Made by a program: the position numbers and the translations under genes
NCBI GenBank assembly: GCA_934271085.1
Contig: CAKQQU010000055.1
Location: forward strand, 1-8,860
Reading direction: 5' to 3'
DNA length: 8,860 nt
Source of the DNA: an uncultured Bacillota bacterium
GTDB lineage: Bacteria; Bacillota; Dehalobacteriia; UBA4068
Notes under the pieces: generated by a model
What the model was told of the DNA's origin: nothing
The model's database searches: none
The model's input: only the letters and a program-made list of their open reading frames with translations
In this document: one piece after another, positions 6,894 through 8,860 of the stretch
How the letters are laid out: each line of letters begins with the position of its first letter
Position numbering within the stretch: the stretch's first letter is position 1

Positions 6894-7418
6894 TTACAGT
6901 TTTTCTACCTGCGAAAATTCCAATTCAACTAAAGTATCTCTGCTGAACATGGATACGGAAACTTTCATTTTACCCTTTTCAGCGCTGATCTCCTGAATTT
7001 GTCCCAGAAAATCTTCAAAGGGCCCGTCAATTATCCGGACGCTTTCGCCCTCGGAGAAGTTGACCTTGATCCGGTTTTCCATATAACCCATCTGCGCCAT
7101 GATCTTCTCGGCTTCTTCGGGATGCAGTGGTACTGGTTTAGCACCTGCGCCTACGAAACCGGTAACGCCTGGGGTATTTCGCACCACATACCATGCGGTA
7201 TCCGTAAGATTCATTTCCACCAGAACATAGCCGGGGTAAACCTTGCGGGGCGTAACTTTACGCTTGCCGCCTTTGACCACGACTTCATTCTCCATCGGCA
7301 CGATGACCCGGAAAATATTTTCCTCCATATTCATGGATTCAACGCGTTTTTCCAGGTTGGATTTTACCTTATTCTCATATCCGGCATAGGTATGAATCAC
7401 ATACCATTCTTTTTCCAT
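6894..7418 (-). CDS. nusG: Transcription termination/antitermination factor NusG
   Basis: NusG binds RNA polymerase and modulates elongation, pausing, Rho-dependent termination and transcription-translation coupling. The 174-residue protein has the usual size. The N-terminal NGN domain contains WYVIHTYAGYENKVK (5-19), RKVYPGYVLVEM (58-69) and VVRNTPGVTGFVG (78-90). The C-terminal KOW domain (about 122-172) contains GESVRIIDGPFEDFLG. ATG at 7418 is preceded by AGGAG (7429-7433) with 10-base spacing. It follows secE by 21 bases, as in the conserved secE-nusG pair. Confidence 0.98.
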   Translation of the reverse strand: MEKEWYVIHTYAGYENKVKSNLEKRVESMNMEENIFRVIVPMENEVVVKGGKRKVTPRKVYPGYVLVEMNLTDTAWYVVRNTPGVTGFVGAGAKPVPLHPEEAEKIMAQMGYMENRIKVNFSEGESVRIIDGPFEDFLGQIQEISAEKGKMKVSVSMFSRDTLVELEFSQVEKL

Positions 7419-7439
7419 GAATAAGAAACTCCTCTTTTA

Positions 7440-7691
7440 TTAGGCACCAAGACCAAGCAACCACTCAAAAATACTGGATATGACCCAGTCAAAAAGAGAG
7501 ATGGCTAAAGCCATTATAACTACGGCAAAAATAACAACGCCGGTATAGTTTACAAGCTGCCTTTTGCTGGGCCAGTGGACTTTTTTCAGTTCAGCCCAGA
7601 CGCCCTTGAAAAATGTTTTGATTTTACCGGATTTTTTCTTGGTCGCTTTATCGCTGTAATCCTTGGATATCGGTTTATTGGTATCCGCCAT
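7440..7691 (-). CDS. secE: Preprotein translocase subunit SecE
   Basis: SecE clamps SecY in the SecYEG protein-conducting channel. The 83-residue protein is the short, single-span form typical of Gram-positive-type bacteria. It has a Lys-rich cytoplasmic N-terminus (KATKKKSGK), the amphipathic-helix signature VWAELKKVHWPSKRQL (31-46), and one hydrophobic segment at about 50-72. ATG at 7691 is preferred: AAGGAT at 7701-7706 is about 10 bases upstream. An in-frame GTG at 7700 would abut that site directly. It lies 38 bases after rpmG. Confidence 0.95.
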   Translation of the reverse strand: MADTNKPISKDYSDKATKKKSGKIKTFFKGVWAELKKVHWPSKRQLVNYTGVVIFAVVIMALAISLFDWVISSIFEWLLGLGA

Positions 7692-7729
7692 CAAATTCAC
7701 ATCCTTATTGTAATTCCGAAATAATACCC

Positions 7730-7879
7730 TTATTTGGTTTCCTTATGAGGGGTATGTTTCTTGCAGTGGCTGCAGTATTTATTGATTTCCAGCCGGTCAG
7801 GAGTAGTTTTTTTGTTTTTGCTGGTGATATAATTCCGATTTTTGCATTCGGAACAGGCCAAAGTGATCGCTACGCGCAT
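7730..7879 (-). CDS. rpmG: 50S ribosomal protein L33 (zinc-binding form)
   Basis: L33 is a small protein of the large subunit near the E site. The 49-residue ORF reads MRVAITLACSEC at its start and ends PHKETK. It carries ITSKNKKTTPDRLEINKYC, characteristic of L33, and four cysteines in two CxxC pairs (C9/C12 and C36/C39), so it is the zinc-ribbon version. ATG at 7879 is preceded by AAGGAGG a few bases upstream (7887-7893). It is the first gene after the promoter at 7963-7991 and heads the rpmG-secE-nusG-rplKA-rplJL series. Confidence 0.96.
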   Translation of the reverse strand: MRVAITLACSECKNRNYITSKNKKTTPDRLEINKYCSHCKKHTPHKETK

Positions 7880-7962
7880 TCTGGCACCTCCTTATTGATA
7901 TTGCCGCATATAAATTTCAGGGCAAAATTTAATAAGCCCAAGTCACAATTAGGCACTTAGTT

Positions 7963-7991
7963 AGAATATCATATGTGGTCAAGATTGTCAA
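7963..7991 (-). promoter_or_regulatory. Sigma-A-type promoter of the rpmG-to-rplL operon
   Basis: On the minus strand a consensus TTGACA -35 (7991-7986) is separated by exactly 17 bases from TATTCT (7968-7963), a 4/6 match to TATAAT. AT-rich sequence lies just upstream of the -35. Transcription would begin near 7956, giving a leader of about 77 bases before rpmG. No other clear promoter was found inside the operon, though a secondary one before the L10 leader cannot be excluded. Confidence 0.75.
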
Positions 7992-8271
7992 TAGATATTT
8001 ATATGCAGCGCTAATATGCCTCACCATATCTGTGGCAAAGACAGATAAATATTAACGGGTTCTAACGGTTTATCTTTATAAAATTCCGGTTTGTGATTAT
8101 CTATATATAATTATATAATTCTTTTTTCTGACAAACATTCCTTTGGAATTTGTATTGAAGATATATTAATATATAATGATATTTTGCGCAGTTTACTTTC
8201 TTGCTATTTTTTTTACTTTATGCTAACCTTAGCTCAGTGAAATCAGCTAAAAGGGAAGATGAGATAATTAT
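7992..8271. other. AT-rich divergent intergenic region with inverted repeats
   Basis: About 280 bases separate the rpmG promoter from the DtxR-like gene. No ORF or RNA gene is recognisable. It contains TATCTGT/ACAGATA (8027-8033 and 8041-8047, 7-base spacer), a direct repeat TAACGG (8053 and 8063, one helical turn apart), a 14-base AT palindrome (8104-8117) and two overlapping inverted repeats near the regulator start. A weak plus-strand promoter candidate is TTGTAT (8150-8155), 16 bases, then TATAAT (8172-8177). Confidence 0.55.
8222..8250. promoter_or_regulatory. Operator-like overlapping inverted repeats before the DtxR-like gene
   Basis: GCTAA (8222-8226) and TTAGC (8229-8233) form an inverted repeat with a 2-base centre. 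TTAGCT (8229-8234) is shared with a second repeat to AGCTAA (8245-8250). The TTAG/CTAA arms recall DtxR/IdeR boxes, which are built on TTAGG and CCTAA halves. The location, 22-50 bases before the regulator's start, suits autoregulation. No known consensus is matched in full, so this is inference. Confidence 0.4.
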
Positions 8272-8643
8272 ATGAAAATACAAAAATCTGCTGAAGATTA
8301 TCTGGAAGCCATGTTGATGATGCAGGAAAAGCATGGATTCATCAGATCTATAGATATAGCCTGCCAGTTGGGAGTGACCAAACCCAGCGTCAGTTATGCT
8401 GCTAAAAGGCTGCGCGAGAACGGCTACATCACCATGGATAGGGATGGCCTGATAACTTTGACTGACTCTGGTATGGAAATTGCCCTGAGAATATATACCC
8501 GGCATAAAATGCTCAGCGATTTTTTTATCAAACTGGGAGTTGCCCCGGATATTGCCAAAGCCGATGCCTGCAGGGTGGAGCACGATCTTAGCGATGAGAC
8601 TTTTGCGGCCATATGCGAATATGCAAACCGCGGGAATAAGTAA
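8272..8643 (+). CDS. DtxR/MntR-family metal-dependent transcriptional regulator (short form)
   Basis: Proteins of this family are dimeric metal-sensing repressors of iron or manganese uptake genes. The 123-residue protein has an N-terminal winged helix-turn-helix (SAEDYLEAM, then SIDIACQLGVTKPSVSYAAKRLRENGYI, to about residue 65) and a dimerisation domain (RHKMLSDFFIKLGV, then DACRVEHDLSDETF). It stops before any SH3-like domain, like MntR and unlike full-length DtxR. Probable metal ligands, by alignment with MntR, are D9, E12, H78, C100, E103 and H104. C100 sits where MntR has Glu and DtxR has Cys, while D9 is the MntR-type residue, so the metal cannot be assigned. The Shine-Dalgarno (AAGGGA, about 15 bases upstream) is weak. 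No transporter or feoA partner is adjacent. Confidence 0.88.
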   Translation: MKIQKSAEDYLEAMLMMQEKHGFIRSIDIACQLGVTKPSVSYAAKRLRENGYITMDRDGLITLTDSGMEIALRIYTRHKMLSDFFIKLGVAPDIAKADACRVEHDLSDETFAAICEYANRGNK

Positions 8644-8733
8644 GGAAATGCGGTTGGCCGGCGTTTATGCTTTATCCGGCAGATAAAGTAGGGGTAATAT
8701 GTTTGTGTTTTATATATGTCAGCATATATTAAG

Positions 8734-8763
8734 AAAAGACACGATCTGTTGATCGTGTCTTTT
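8734..8763. terminator. Bidirectional intrinsic terminator between the regulator gene and tuf
   Basis: A perfect 13-bp inverted repeat, AAAAGACACGATC (8734-8746) and GATCGTGTCTTTT (8751-8763), has a 4-base loop. A T run follows the hairpin on both strands, so it can stop the regulator transcript from the left and the tuf transcript from the right. It lies 36 bases past the tuf stop and about 90 past the regulator stop. Confidence 0.92.
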
Positions 8764-8799
8764 CGGTTTAAAGAAGCAATTCTGGGAAGAATTTAAAAC

Positions 8800-8860
8800 C
8801 TATTCGTTGATGGCGATAACAACGCCGGAACCAACGGTACGGCCGCCTTCACGGATAGCG
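8800..8860 (-). CDS. tuf: Elongation factor Tu, C-terminal end (partial)
   Basis: EF-Tu delivers aminoacyl-tRNA to the ribosome as a GTP complex. Only the last 19 codons and the TAG stop (8802-8800) are in the window. They read AIREGGRTVGSGVVIAINE; the EGGRTVGSGVV segment is the strongly conserved end of domain 3. The extreme C-terminus (IAINE) differs from the frequent TxIIE-type ending. The gene continues off the right edge and is transcribed toward the bidirectional terminator. Confidence 0.93.
   Translation of the reverse strand, partial: AIREGGRTVGSGVVIAINE

Noticed and set aside
8104..8117. A 14-base AT palindrome in the divergent region.
   Set aside because: Such palindromes arise readily in very AT-rich sequence; no partner copies nearby.
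7880..8271. A tRNA gene or a riboswitch near rpmG or the regulator.
   Set aside because: No cloverleaf arms, T-loop GGTTCRA motif or recognisable aptamer core was found on either strand.
8657..8680. GCCGG/CCGGC hairpin resembling an enterobacterial REP element.
   Set aside because: Only 5-bp arms with a 14-base loop, a single copy in the window and no T run; the resemblance is probably chance.
8699..8752. A 17-codon ORF (MFVFYICQ...) after the regulator.
   Set aside because: It enters the bidirectional terminator stem and matches no known small protein.

Overview
The window is an ordinary bacterial chromosome segment of housekeeping genes. It most likely comes from a Bacillota (Firmicutes) member, and the SMC, FtsY and L7/L12 sequences look closest to Negativicutes. 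That placement is by eye and moderately confident. Base composition is balanced, Shine-Dalgarno sequences are strong (AGGAGG or AAGGAGG) before most genes, and intrinsic terminators are clear. I see no insertion sequence, prophage, CRISPR array, rRNA or tRNA.

Layout: (1) Positions 1-4358, plus strand: the 3' part of smc (chromosome-condensing ATPase; its N-terminal roughly 47 residues lie outside the window), then after 12 bases a complete ftsY (SRP receptor GTPase). (2) Positions 4441-4471: a strong hairpin terminator between the convergent ftsY and rplL. (3) Positions 4493-7879, minus strand: rpmG, secE, nusG, rplK, rplA, rplJ and rplL in transcription order, with a sigma-A-type promoter at 7963-7991. 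(4) Positions 7992-8271: an AT-rich divergent intergenic region with several inverted repeats. (5) Positions 8272-8643, plus strand: a short DtxR/MntR-family metal-dependent regulator. (6) Positions 8734-8763: a symmetric bidirectional terminator. (7) Positions 8800-8860, minus strand: the 3' end of tuf (EF-Tu).

The ribosomal block carries three layers of apparent RNA-level autoregulation. An L10 leader with an intrinsic attenuator precedes rplJ-rplL. Two short hairpins, one before rplK and one before rplA, resemble the L1-binding site of 23S rRNA and so look like L1 translational operators. The duplication of the L1-type operator is the most interesting sequence-level observation.

The gene order is also unusual. 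rpoB-rpoC, which follow rplL in most bacteria, are absent: rplL ends in a terminator and faces ftsY. The usual tuf-rpmG adjacency is broken by the opposing regulator gene. The block is therefore a self-contained unit with its own promoter and terminator. I found no convincing novel system; the novelty here is regulatory and in gene order.
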